Of a DNA stretch of 45,581 bases, positions 18,502 through 27,020 are shown one piece after another. The DNA lies in assembly GCA_021805985.1 (NCBI GenBank), contig JAJZDN010000029.1, positions 1 to 45,581 on the forward strand, given 5' to 3'. This stretch comes from Planctomycetota bacterium. GTDB lineage: Bacteria; Planctomycetota; Phycisphaerae; WQYP01. Position numbers and translations under genes: made by a program. The notes below the pieces were generated by a model, which saw nothing but the letters and a program-made list of their open reading frames with translations, had not been told where the DNA came from and did no database searches. Each line of letters starts with the position of its first letter. Positions within the stretch are counted from its first letter, which is position 1.

Positions 18502-19228
18502 CCTGCTCCTCCACATCAAAACTTCCCGCCAAGGCTCCGTCCCGCAGCACCAGCACCCGATCCGCATAGGCGGCGGCCGCCGGTTCGTGCGTGACCACCA
18601 CAACGGTAGTCGGCGATGCCACAGAATCCGCCAGCACGCCTTTGAGTAATCGCCAGAAATTTTCCGCACTAATTGAGTCCAGATTCCCGGTGGGTTCATC
18701 GGCCAACAGGACACGCGGTTTAAGCAACAAGGCTCGGGCAATGGCGGCACGTTGCTGTTCACCACCGGAAAGGGCATCGGGCCGATGCGTGATACGATCG
18801 GCCAGCCCTAATGTGCCGGCGAGTTCAATGGCCCGATCCCGGATGGCTGGGGTATATTTTCCCGCCAGGCGAGCTGTCAACAGCACGTTGTCCAAAAGGG
18901 TTAAGGTGGGCACAAGATTAAAACTTTGAAATACAACCCCTACGGTTTCCCGGCGAAACAATGTGGCTTGGCTTTCAGAGAGTTGCGCCAAGTTGCGGCC
19001 ATCAACGCTGATGCTGCCGGCATCAGGTGTATCGAGAAGCGCACAAAGGTGCAGGAGTGTGGATTTTCCCGATCCGCTGGCCCCCATTATGGCGATAAAT
19101 TCGCCGGCCTTAATGGTCACGTCCACTCCCGCCAGCGCCCGCACGGTGCGGTGCCCAAAACGGTACGTCTTCTCCACGCCCGTAATGACAATTCCCCCCA
19201 CATGTTTATCAGCTGGTACATCCATCAT
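18455..19228 (-). CDS. ABC transporter ATP-binding protein, LolD/MacB type
   Basis: It hydrolyses ATP to drive the adjoining permease. Walker A is GASGSGKST, the Q-loop lies in VVFQSFNLVPTLT, the ABC signature is LSGGEQQRAAIARAL, Walker B is VLLADEPTGNLD and the H-loop is VVVTHE. FQSFNLVPTLT and DEPTGNLD are typical of the MacB/LolD/FtsE branch. The frame is open to 19360, but that N-terminus would be coded by a 7-bp tandem repeat. ATG 19228 is more plausible (19252 is the alternative). A TATTAT box at 19241-19236 sits only 7 bases before it, so the message may be almost leaderless. Confidence 0.88.
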   Translation of the reverse strand: MMDVPADKHVGGIVITGVEKTYRFGHRTVRALAGVDVTIKAGEFIAIMGASGSGKSTLLHLCALLDTPDAGSISVDGRNLAQLSESQATLFRRETVGVVFQSFNLVPTLTLLDNVLLTARLAGKYTPAIRDRAIELAGTLGLADRITHRPDALSGGEQQRAAIARALLLKPRVLLADEPTGNLDSISAENFWRLLKGVLADSVASPTTVVVVTHEPAAAAYADRVLVLRDGALAGSFDVEEQDDAGSIATRYQHALA

Positions 19229-19235
19229 GCCGTTT

Positions 19236-19241
19236 ATAATA
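19236..19241 (-). promoter_or_regulatory. Candidate -10 box for the ABC transporter operon
   Basis: TATTAT on the minus strand lies 7 bases from the preferred ATG (19228), with a weak TTTCCT 17 bases further upstream. No ribosome binding site is visible, which fits a leaderless transcript. Confidence 0.25.
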
Positions 19242-19282
19242 TGCGGCATCATGCCGGTAGGAAAGCGCCACGCGCGGGCGAA

Positions 19283-19345
19283 GCATTTGGCATTTGGCAT
19301 TTGGCATTTGCCATTTGGCATCCGGCATCCGGCATCCGGCATCGG
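19283..19345 (+). repeat. 7-bp tandem repeat, nine units
   Basis: Nine contiguous heptads: GCATTTG four times, CCATTTG once, GCATCCG three times, then GCATCGG. The word changes part-way but the 7-base phase holds. It belongs to the heptad family described in the findings and would encode a Met-Pro/Cys-rich peptide if the ATPase frame were extended into it. Confidence 0.9.
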
Positions 19346-19361
19346 GGCGCGATCCGCCATT

Positions 19362-19396
19362 AGCTCAATGCGGCAGCGTTGAGTTGCCGCGGAAAT
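19362..19396 (+). repeat. Second copy of the CTCAATGC hairpin repeat
   Basis: About 35 bases match 13424-13459 closely, including the hairpin 19364-19383 (CTCAATGC / GCGTTGAG, loop GGCA) and the trailing CCGCGGAAA. One stem position is a G-C pair here and a G-T pair in the other copy. Confidence 0.7.
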
Positions 19397-19533
19397 GGGG
19401 CCTGATGCCGCGACGCGCCTTGGCCCGTCGCGATCGACGCAGCGCGTGGCGAGTCGGCATGGGGGGATGGGCCAATGAAACAGCAGATAAATCCAAGGTT
19501 TTTTTAACGGGCATTTTGGTTTATCATAGTGGC

Positions 19534-20091
19534 ATGGCGGAGCAATTACTGACGGACAATTCGACCTCGCGCAAAAGGCTGCTGCTGGGAGCCTTGACGT
19601 TGTTGCTTCTGCTGGCCATTGGCAGCGCTTATGCCGTCACGCTGATCACGCGACTGGATGGCAATACGCTTTATGGCAACCGCGGCGCTATGCACGCCGC
19701 AATTAAAAGCTCGCGCGGATTGCAATACATAACGTCCGGCAATATTAACTTAGAAGGCCGCAACCGACATTACCAGCAAGTTTACCTGGTGTTAGCACCG
19801 GGATTAAAAGCACCCGCCAAGATGCTTGCCGGGCACGTGTACCGCAGGATGCTCTCCGGTGGGTGGCCGCATGAACGCAATGTGTATGTGGAGAGCACCT
19901 TTCGCCGGGGAAAGATGTATATTTATAAAGCCATGGGCGGTCCGCACGGTAAATTCATCTTTGTGGCGGCCATGCGACACCGACGCGTGGTGAATCTGAT
20001 CAGTTATGAGGGCCGGAATCTGGATTTACCGTTAGATGAACAGGAATTTGTTACGCTGATCCAGTGGGTTCGGCAGAACCAACCCCATTAA
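19534..20091 (+). CDS. Membrane-anchored protein of unknown function
   Basis: 185 residues with a short polar N-terminus and one strong membrane segment (about 15-38, LLLGALTLLLLLAIGSAYAV). A soluble extracytoplasmic domain rich in Arg, Tyr and Gly follows. I recognise no family. The frame opens upstream at 19294, but the first part lies in repeat DNA and ATG 19534 places the membrane helix normally. It is the first gene of a five-gene set with gaps of 23, 11, 25 and 6 bases that ends with two glycosyltransferases, so a role in cell-envelope assembly is a reasonable guess only. Confidence 0.75.
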   Translation: MAEQLLTDNSTSRKRLLLGALTLLLLLAIGSAYAVTLITRLDGNTLYGNRGAMHAAIKSSRGLQYITSGNINLEGRNRHYQQVYLVLAPGLKAPAKMLAGHVYRRMLSGGWPHERNVYVESTFRRGKMYIYKAMGGPHGKFIFVAAMRHRRVVNLISYEGRNLDLPLDEQEFVTLIQWVRQNQPH

Positions 20092-20114
20092 TATAATCTC
20101 GCACGGAGTTTTTA

Positions 20115-21722
20115 ATGCGCGCACTTGCGATGAAACAATCATCCCGAATACTTCACCGGTATCCCCAGATCACTGTGACAGGCATCATGCTGGCACTATG
20201 TCTTGCCAATATGGGAATATTCCCTGCAGCGCAAGGTGCCCCAATGGCCGGCATGAAAATGCTGGCACCGGTCTGGATTGACGCCATGGATGGTTTTGAA
20301 CTGCGCCCGCCCCTGAATTGCGAAGTATTGCAACCCAAGTTTAAGCCACCCCCGCCGCAAAAAAATGGAGCTATCCCCGTGATGCCCGGGACACTGGTGA
20401 CGTTCGTAAATAATTCTCTGCGCTGGGGTGTTGTGGTACATCTTAGTGAATTGGAAAAAGATGTGCCCCTGAAAACCTTGCTGAACCAGACTGTTGCCGA
20501 AGCGCAACATAATTATCCGAAGGTCAAGGTCCTGGCGCAGCGAATGATAACCAACTCTGGTAAACCTGCGGGCATTCTGGTTTTACAACTCACAACCGCT
20601 GCCAACAATAAACCTGTCATGCGGCAACAACTTATTGTCCGCGCGGCACCCAAGCTCTATTACCTGCTGACATTTTTCAGTCCCGCCAATCAGGCTGATG
20701 GAGCGCGGGCCTGCTTTCTGGCCATGACCCAGCACTTTCATCTCTTGAACCTGAAAGTACTTCAGCAACAGCGGGCGGCGGCGGTAAGCGCCGGGCGCAG
20801 CTGGTTAAGAGGTATCTCCGCACTGAATCTTGCCCATAAAGCTATTCATCCTCATTTGTATCAGATTCAAGCCGGCGGGCGCGATATTGGATATGTACTT
20901 TTGTCATGTTACACCGGCACGGAAGATGGGTACACTGGCGTTTTCAGCGGCACCAACGCGCGCACGTTTTTACCCAATGGCACGGTAATATTTTCCAAGA
21001 CCAGCAGTTTCTGGGCGTACGGCCAACAAGGCAAAACCCCCGGTCCCACGACGCATTACACCACATGGGATAAAGCCGTGGAAACGCTGATACCCATTAA
21101 TAATCCACAGGAAGTCAAATTGCGGCAGGAACGCATTGTCATTGATCCGCAGACCCATAAGCCCAAATTAATACATATCAAAATCCCGTACCCCAACATG
21201 CAAATTCACTGGGCGCGGGAAACCGGCGATGAACAGGCCGCATATGTTCCGGCGCTGGATAAGCACGGTAATCCAACCGACTTGCTGGTTCATCACCGTT
21301 GGATGACAGTGTATATGCAGCGGAGGCATGTTGTGCCGGGCCAACCCAATAAGCCCACGCACTTTGAACTGCCCTCTTATATGCCGGCCTATCTACCGCT
21401 GACATTAAAATATTTCTGGCCCCGGTTAGTGAATCTATCCAAGCCCTCGGCTATGGGATTTGTCACCTTTAATTCCAGTACGCGCCATCTGGGCCTGCGG
21501 CTGCTGATGGTCCACGGCACCCAACGCATCACCGTTAATGGCCGGAAGATCACGGCATATCATCTCACTGAACAACTGGATCCAGGAATTTCAAACTTCT
21601 GGGTGAATGCCAAGGGCGTATTGATAAAATATCAGGCGTCTGATGGCACGGTATGGAAGCCAACAACCGCGGCGGCCATGAACACAAAATGGAAAGCGTC
21701 TCTGGCTGCCCTGAAACAATAG
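20115..21722 (+). CDS. Secreted protein of unknown function
   Basis: 535 residues from ATG 20115 (CGGAG about 6 bases upstream). A signal peptide is likely: a basic N-terminal stretch, ITVTGIMLALCLANMGIF, then AAQGAPMA. The mature part is beta-rich and includes a proline-rich patch (FKPPPPQKNG). No family motif is recognised. It lies second in the envelope gene set, and its partner downstream at 21734 is also a membrane-tethered unknown. Confidence 0.8.
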   Translation: MRALAMKQSSRILHRYPQITVTGIMLALCLANMGIFPAAQGAPMAGMKMLAPVWIDAMDGFELRPPLNCEVLQPKFKPPPPQKNGAIPVMPGTLVTFVNNSLRWGVVVHLSELEKDVPLKTLLNQTVAEAQHNYPKVKVLAQRMITNSGKPAGILVLQLTTAANNKPVMRQQLIVRAAPKLYYLLTFFSPANQADGARACFLAMTQHFHLLNLKVLQQQRAAAVSAGRSWLRGISALNLAHKAIHPHLYQIQAGGRDIGYVLLSCYTGTEDGYTGVFSGTNARTFLPNGTVIFSKTSSFWAYGQQGKTPGPTTHYTTWDKAVETLIPINNPQEVKLRQERIVIDPQTHKPKLIHIKIPYPNMQIHWARETGDEQAAYVPALDKHGNPTDLLVHHRWMTVYMQRRHVVPGQPNKPTHFELPSYMPAYLPLTLKYFWPRLVNLSKPSAMGFVTFNSSTRHLGLRLLMVHGTQRITVNGRKITAYHLTEQLDPGISNFWVNAKGVLIKYQASDGTVWKPTTAAAMNTKWKASLAALKQ

Positions 21723-21733
21723 AGGATGGTGCA

Positions 21734-22501
21734 ATGCGAAATTTTCTCAAGCGCGTGATTGTTCTGGTGGTTCTGACAACCATCATGGCGGCCGGCGTTA
21801 ATATGGCCATCTATTTCGCGTCGCGCAATGCCCGTATCCTGGAACTGCAACGCGAGCGTAAACACCTGCTGGTGGTCATCAACCGCCTGACGGGGAAGCG
21901 CCGCATGGCCGAGCTGGTGGTGGATGGACAAGTCACCAACGGCAAACGGCAGGTGCGACAAACCACGCTTCTATGGGAGGAATTTGTCACCGGCAGTGAT
22001 GGCAAGCGCAAGGCGCTGCCGTTAAAACAAATAGTCATTCCGGGTGATACGCCCTATGTGGATGGATATGTCTTGAAATTCCGCAAGAAGTTTGTGGAAA
22101 ATGGCGACCTGCTTCGGGGCAAATCTCTGGCCTTCTTCCGCCGAATTTTCTCCAGCAAACAATCCCCGCAGTTAGGCAGCAGTCTGCTGGGTTCCCACGG
22201 CGTACCAGAGTGCCTGACTGGAAAATCCGGACGCCCCGATACTTTTACGCTTAATCTGTGGCGGCATATCCGGCAGCTCATGCAGCATCCCACCGCCGCT
22301 GCAAAGTTGGGGCTGGACGTGGTGCAGGGACAGGCGGTCTACCGGCCCGTTAAACCGGGTCGCTTGTATGTGATTTATCTGCAAAATGACGGCGGTCTGG
22401 AATTCACGCAACAAGCGGGTGAATCTTCTCTTATTAATCGCCTGCTGAAGGAAGCGGATCAGATGCATTCTCAAACCGCTACCACGGCCACTTCTCCGTG
22501 A
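21734..22501 (+). CDS. Single-pass membrane protein of unknown function
   Basis: 255 residues. A basic start is followed by a membrane helix (about 7-29, VIVLVVLTTIMAAGVNMAIYF) and a short charged helix that could be coiled-coil (ARILELQRERKHLLVVINRL). A soluble domain faces outwards. ATG 21734 has GAGG 8 bases upstream, which is why the longer frame from 21653 is not used. There is no recognisable family. It is third in the five-gene envelope set. Confidence 0.78.
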   Translation: MRNFLKRVIVLVVLTTIMAAGVNMAIYFASRNARILELQRERKHLLVVINRLTGKRRMAELVVDGQVTNGKRQVRQTTLLWEEFVTGSDGKRKALPLKQIVIPGDTPYVDGYVLKFRKKFVENGDLLRGKSLAFFRRIFSSKQSPQLGSSLLGSHGVPECLTGKSGRPDTFTLNLWRHIRQLMQHPTAAAKLGLDVVQGQAVYRPVKPGRLYVIYLQNDGGLEFTQQAGESSLINRLLKEADQMHSQTATTATSP

Positions 22502-22526
22502 ATTCTCAATGAGTTAAAGGTGACAC

Positions 22527-23975
22527 ATGGCGCGTGATGGTTCTGCCGCTGCAACGGCCAGCGATTCCGGACTTTTGCCGGCGGCGTCTCCCCTGGTATC
22601 CGCCGTGTGGGTGGGTGCCGGCCTTTTGCTGATGGCTTTGGCCTTATTGCTGCGGCTTAACTCGCCGATGCTGGCCGACAGCGCGTTGCATCATCTCACG
22701 AGTCGCAATTTATTGGTCGCCGGCAATGTGCTGGCTGGTGCCGTATTTTTATGGAGTTGCCTGCTTCTGCGGCGGCGCATGGGGAAACATCTATTCCTCT
22801 GGATGCTGCTGACCGGCCTGATGTGTCGGATTATCCTGCTGGGCGGCACGCCGGTATTATCCACCGATTACTATCGGTTCCTATGGGATGGCGCGGTACT
22901 GGCGCACGGCCAAAATCCATGGCGCTATAGTCCACAGGCCGTCCTGGATCATACGCAGGCCGGGGTACCGGCTGTTTTAACTGCCCTGGCGCAAAGCCAT
23001 CGCCAAATCATGCTGCATATCAACCACGCCAAGCTGGCCACGATTTATCCACCGGTCAGTGAAGTTGCCATGGCGCTGGCGGCTAAAATTTCACCCTTGA
23101 GCGCAACTGCACTGCGCTGCGTATATTTATTGTTTGACTGTGCCACGGCAACCGCGATTGCCCTGATATTGCGGCGTCTGCATCGGCCCATGTCCTGGTT
23201 GCTGATTTATTGGTGGAATCCCGTTCTCATCAACGCCTTTTACAATGAAGCCCACATGGATGTGATAACGTTGGCGTTTGTTGCCCTGTTTGCGCTGATG
23301 CTCATCATGGATCGCCCAAAATCTGCCGCCGCCGCATTGGGACTGGCCGTGGGAGCAAAATTCTGGCCCATCGCTCTGGCACCGGTCCTGTTACGACCGC
23401 TTCTGGGCGACGCAAAAAAATGCGCCACGGTTGCCTCCGTGCTGGCGTTGGTAAGCGCAGGGGCTTTAGCTCCCATGTTATTAACGGGCAAGCCGGCCTT
23501 TCATTCTCTGATCAGTTATGGACGCTACTGGCATGATAACGACGGGGTATTTCGACTTATTTCCCTGTTCTGGCGATGCGTGTTCCCGGCTGGGGCATAT
23601 TACGGGCCTGCCTTGGCGGCACGCGTGAGCGTCGCAGTTATTTATCTGGCAGCGCTGTTTACGCTGAACCGCCGCAGCGCAAGAGGAAGCAACGCGATTC
23701 GTGTAGGCCTGTTTTCCGTGATGTTTATTTTTTTGTTAAGCCCGACGGAATTCGCATGGTATTACACCTGGATGTTGCCTTTGCTTGCCATTTACCCGCG
23801 GATTTCAATACTCCTCTGGTCCGTGACGCTGGGCCTGTATCACGCCCATTATTTCTACCCGTGGATAGTCTGGGTTGAACACGGCCCGGTTTGGGCGCTG
23901 TTGATTATTGAGATGTTCCAGCCGAAGGTGGCGAATTGGTTTGTGGGCGTGGCAAATCAGTCGGCCGTGCCGTAA
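22527..23975 (+). CDS. Polytopic GT-C-type glycosyltransferase (GT87/DUF2029-like)
   Basis: 482 residues with about ten or more membrane helices. The first extracytoplasmic loop contains the acidic motif STDYYRFLWDGAVLAHGQNPWRY, typical of GT-C mannosyl/arabinosyl-type enzymes that use polyprenyl-phosphate sugars (GT87, DUF2029). Further GT-C-like features are IYPPVSE and WWNPVLINAFYNEAHMD. AAAGG lies upstream of ATG 22527. The next gene encodes a polyprenyl-phosphate-sugar synthase-like enzyme that could make its donor. The acceptor cannot be inferred. Confidence 0.8.
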   Translation: MARDGSAAATASDSGLLPAASPLVSAVWVGAGLLLMALALLLRLNSPMLADSALHHLTSRNLLVAGNVLAGAVFLWSCLLLRRRMGKHLFLWMLLTGLMCRIILLGGTPVLSTDYYRFLWDGAVLAHGQNPWRYSPQAVLDHTQAGVPAVLTALAQSHRQIMLHINHAKLATIYPPVSEVAMALAAKISPLSATALRCVYLLFDCATATAIALILRRLHRPMSWLLIYWWNPVLINAFYNEAHMDVITLAFVALFALMLIMDRPKSAAAALGLAVGAKFWPIALAPVLLRPLLGDAKKCATVASVLALVSAGALAPMLLTGKPAFHSLISYGRYWHDNDGVFRLISLFWRCVFPAGAYYGPALAARVSVAVIYLAALFTLNRRSARGSNAIRVGLFSVMFIFLLSPTEFAWYYTWMLPLLAIYPRISILLWSVTLGLYHAHYFYPWIVWVEHGPVWALLIIEMFQPKVANWFVGVANQSAVP

Positions 23976-23981
23976 ACTCTT

Positions 23982-24740
23982 ATGATGAATGTTGCGCCAG
24001 CCACACCTGAAAGCCTAAGTTCCATCCACGTGGCGGTGATCATACCTGCTATCAATGAACAGGAATCGATTGGACAGGTTATTGCCGCCATACCCGCATG
24101 GGTCGCTCGCATCATTGTGGCGGATAATGGCTCAACGGACAACACGGTAGCCATCGCACAAAACGCCGGTGCCACCGTAATCCCGGCAAAAATTCGCGGT
24201 TACGGCAGTGCCTGTCTGGCGGGCATAAGGGCGGCCGGAAACGCCGATGTTCTGGTATTTATGGATGGCGATTTCAGCGATTATCCCGAACAAATGGGGT
24301 TGCTGGTGCAACCGATTGCTGAAAATCGCGCGGATATGGTCATTGGGTCACGGACGCTGGGGCACCATGAACGCGGCTCATTAACGCTTCAGCAGCGCTT
24401 CGGCGGGGCCTTGGCTTGCGGGCTTATGCGTCTGTTCTGGCACGCACACTATACGGACCTAGGTCCCTTTCGCGCCATATCCCTGGGGGCGCTGGAGCAA
24501 TTGCACATGGATGATCGCAATTTCGGTTGGACCGTGCAAATGCAGATTCGCGCCGCAGCAGCGGGCTTGCGAACCCTGGAAGTGCCTGTAGATTATCGCC
24601 GGCGCATCGGAAAATCAAAAATTTCCGGCACGTTGCGGGGCGTGATCATGGCGGGGTACAAGATTATTTATACCATCGGCAAAGAATTTTTTGTGGCACG
24701 GTCATATCCGAAACACGCCGAGAAAAAAAGGCGGGATTAA
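23982..24740 (+). CDS. GT2 glycosyltransferase, polyprenyl-phosphate mannose/glucose synthase-like
   Basis: 252 residues with a GT-A fold. VAVIIPAINEQESIGQVI at the start, IIVADNGSTDNT, then FMDGDFSDYPEQM (the DxD-like metal site), and VIGSRTLG. The pattern matches dolichol-phosphate-mannose synthase-like enzymes. There are no C-terminal membrane helices. It begins 6 bases after the GT-C gene, which fits a donor-maker/donor-user pair. Its 3' end overlaps the convergent bioD end by 4 bases. Confidence 0.85.
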   Translation: MMNVAPATPESLSSIHVAVIIPAINEQESIGQVIAAIPAWVARIIVADNGSTDNTVAIAQNAGATVIPAKIRGYGSACLAGIRAAGNADVLVFMDGDFSDYPEQMGLLVQPIAENRADMVIGSRTLGHHERGSLTLQQRFGGALACGLMRLFWHAHYTDLGPFRAISLGALEQLHMDDRNFGWTVQMQIRAAAAGLRTLEVPVDYRRRIGKSKISGTLRGVIMAGYKIIYTIGKEFFVARSYPKHAEKKRRD

Positions 24741-25573
24741 CTCCTGGCCGTCTGGTTCCACCATTGCCGCGCGAAGGGTTCCAGTGCATCAACAAAATTG
24801 GTTGGCACATGGGTTAGTGTTACCTGGGAATCTTGAGGCAGCACGGCGAGCATGGGCGTATGCATAAGCTGCGGCAATTCATCCAAACTGCTTTGGACGG
24901 ATATATCCCGCTCGATCGGCACCCGATTAGCCACCAGACCCACTACGGGGATATTGCGTGCCCGGATGGATTCCACCGTCAACGAGGTGTGGTTCAGCGT
25001 ACCTAGATAGGCCCCGGTTACCACCACGGTTGGCAGAGCCAGTATCTGTGCCAGATCGGCGATGGTAAAGAGTCTCCGATTTAATGGCACCAGCCACCCA
25101 CCGGCCCCCTCCACCAGCAGAAAATCACAGGCTTCACGCCAATAGTTGATGGCTAACGCCAGACGATTCCAATCCGGCTCGCGATTCTCTATTTGTGCCG
25201 CGACATGGGGTGAAACCGGAGCGGCAAATCGGATGGGGCTTATCGCCCGCATGATGTCCTCATTGGTGGTATCCAGCCCGGCCATAGTCGCCGCCAATAG
25301 GGCATCGGGTGAAAGCAAATCATCATCCGTGAGGTGCTTACCATTGCCGCGATTGGGATTTTTAGGACACCCCGACGCGACAGCTTTGCACACGCCCACC
25401 CTGATATTTAAACGTCGAAACGCCCCCGCCAGCGCCCCGGTCACTGTGGTTTTTCCAATATCGGTATTCGTGCCTGTAATAAACAGCCCGGGCTTACCGA
25501 ATGCAGAGAGGATTTTATTGGGATGAACGGGAGTTTTTAGCTCCTCGACTTCATTGAATTTATCGGATTTCAT
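24737..25573 (-). CDS. bioD: Dethiobiotin synthetase
   Basis: It closes the ureido ring of dethiobiotin from 7,8-diaminopelargonate, CO2 and ATP. The P-loop GTNTDIGKT is at 34-42. VCKAVASG (61-68) and VEGAGGWLVPL with Glu155 are the expected substrate-binding segments. GLVANRVP corresponds to the guanine/adenine-contacting region. The 278 residues include an N-terminal extension of about 25 residues beyond the usual protein. It overlaps bioA by 4 bases (ATGA), so the two are translationally coupled. bioB, bioF and bioC/H are not in the window. Confidence 0.93.
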   Translation of the reverse strand: MKSDKFNEVEELKTPVHPNKILSAFGKPGLFITGTNTDIGKTTVTGALAGAFRRLNIRVGVCKAVASGCPKNPNRGNGKHLTDDDLLSPDALLAATMAGLDTTNEDIMRAISPIRFAAPVSPHVAAQIENREPDWNRLALAINYWREACDFLLVEGAGGWLVPLNRRLFTIADLAQILALPTVVVTGAYLGTLNHTSLTVESIRARNIPVVGLVANRVPIERDISVQSSLDELPQLMHTPMLAVLPQDSQVTLTHVPTNFVDALEPFARQWWNQTARS

Positions 25574-26991
25574 GACGACTGCATCTCCTGCTTGCGACCA
25601 ATGACCTCGTCCACGTTGCCTATAGATTCTACAACAATTTCCGTCATGCGTTGAATACTTTGCGCCTTGGCCGCCAACGGCGGCATCAGCACCAGCGTGT
25701 CCGCCAGCGGCCGCAAGATCAGTCCCTGTTCACGCATGGACGTGCACAATTCGCCCCCGATGCGCCAATGATAATTAAAGCGCGATCCCGGCTTGCGATC
25801 CGGTACAATATCTACTGCCGCCAGCAGCCCAACCTGCCGGATGTCCCCCACATTCGGATGCTGGCGTAACGGGGCCAGGCCTTGAGCCATAATGGTGGCG
25901 ATCTCCCGTGCATGATCCAGCGTATGGGCCGATTGCATTAAATCCAGTGAGGCCACGGCCACCGCGCAGGCCAGCGGATGACCTGTAAACGTATGGCCAT
26001 GAAAAAATGTTTTACCCTCCTGCGGGTCCGCGTAAAAAGCGTCAAAGATTTTATCGGTGGTCAACGTGGCCCCCAGGGGCATATATCCCGCAGTAAGGCC
26101 TTTAGAAATACACAGTAAATCCGGTGTGATGTTTTCATGATCGCAGGCAAACATTTTGCCCGTGCGCCCGAAACCGGTCATCACTTCATCACAAATTAAT
26201 AGCACATCATGTTTATCGGCTATTTGCCGCAGTGCCTTAAGCGTGCCCGGCGGATGCATCAGCATTCCCCCGGCCCCCTGCACCAGCGGCTCAAGCACAA
26301 TGGCCGCGTATTGCCCGGGATGCTGTGTGAAAAGTTTTTCGATATCCGCCTGCCAATGAAGGTTTCCCGCGTGCGGTGCGGACGCTTGCGGCGGCGCAAT
26401 GGCGGCGTTGGTGCCGGCAAAGGGACGCAACAGCGGCGGAGCGATGCGATCCACCGAAAAACACAGCGGCTCATAAACCTGATGAAACGCCGGGATGCCG
26501 CCCAGAGCCACCGCGCCCAGCGTATCCCCATGGTACGCATCACGCAGGGAAATAAAACGACTTTTTTCCCTTTGCCCCCGATTCACCCAGTATTGATACG
26601 CCATCTTGCAGGCCACTTCCACTGCGGTGCTGCCGTTGTCCGAGTAAAATACGCGCGACAATCCTGCCGGGGCAATTTCCACCAGCCGCTTCGCCAGCAC
26701 GATGCTGGGCACATTGCATAATCCCAGCAGCGAAGTATGGGCAATTTTATCAAGCTGCTGCCGAACTGCCTGATCCAGTTCTGCAACATGATGTCCATGC
26801 ACATTGCACCATAATGATGACACTCCATCAATATATTGGCGACCCTGTGTATCAAAGAGAAATTCATCCTGCCCGCGTTCAATAATCGGAGGATCGGATT
26901 TTTCCATCCAGGCTTTCATAGGTGTAAACGGGTGCCAGAGATATTGGCGGTCCCACTGAATCAGTGTTTGCGTATCCGGTTGGTTCATCAT
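25570..26991 (-). CDS. bioA: Adenosylmethionine-8-amino-7-oxononanoate aminotransferase
   Basis: A class III PLP aminotransferase that uses S-adenosylmethionine to make 7,8-diaminopelargonate for biotin. The 473-residue sequence shows WHPFTPMKAW (19-28), Tyr153 in DAYHGDT, Asp268 in CDEVMTGFGRTG and the PLP-lysine Lys297 in CISKGLTAGYMPLGA. The middle of the protein has a Pro/Ala-rich insertion (about 194-210). Two adjacent ATG codons (26991, 26988) could start it. It is divergent from pcm, with the two start codons only 29 bases apart. Confidence 0.95.
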   Translation of the reverse strand: MMNQPDTQTLIQWDRQYLWHPFTPMKAWMEKSDPPIIERGQDEFLFDTQGRQYIDGVSSLWCNVHGHHVAELDQAVRQQLDKIAHTSLLGLCNVPSIVLAKRLVEIAPAGLSRVFYSDNGSTAVEVACKMAYQYWVNRGQREKSRFISLRDAYHGDTLGAVALGGIPAFHQVYEPLCFSVDRIAPPLLRPFAGTNAAIAPPQASAPHAGNLHWQADIEKLFTQHPGQYAAIVLEPLVQGAGGMLMHPPGTLKALRQIADKHDVLLICDEVMTGFGRTGKMFACDHENITPDLLCISKGLTAGYMPLGATLTTDKIFDAFYADPQEGKTFFHGHTFTGHPLACAVAVASLDLMQSAHTLDHAREIATIMAQGLAPLRQHPNVGDIRQVGLLAAVDIVPDRKPGSRFNYHWRIGGELCTSMREQGLILRPLADTLVLMPPLAAKAQSIQRMTEIVVESIGNVDEVIGRKQEMQSS

Positions 26992-27020
26992 AATGATTAT
27001 AATAGCATGTGGAGGTGGCT

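Noticed and set aside
19362-19396. TAGCTCAATGCGGCAG looks like a tRNA D-arm
   Set aside because: No acceptor stem, anticodon arm or T-arm can be built around it, and a near copy occurs at 13424 in a different context.
26986-27003. ATCATAATGAT palindrome between bioA and pcm as a BirA-like operator
   Set aside because: It overlaps the bioA start codons, is short, and does not resemble the long BirA operator.
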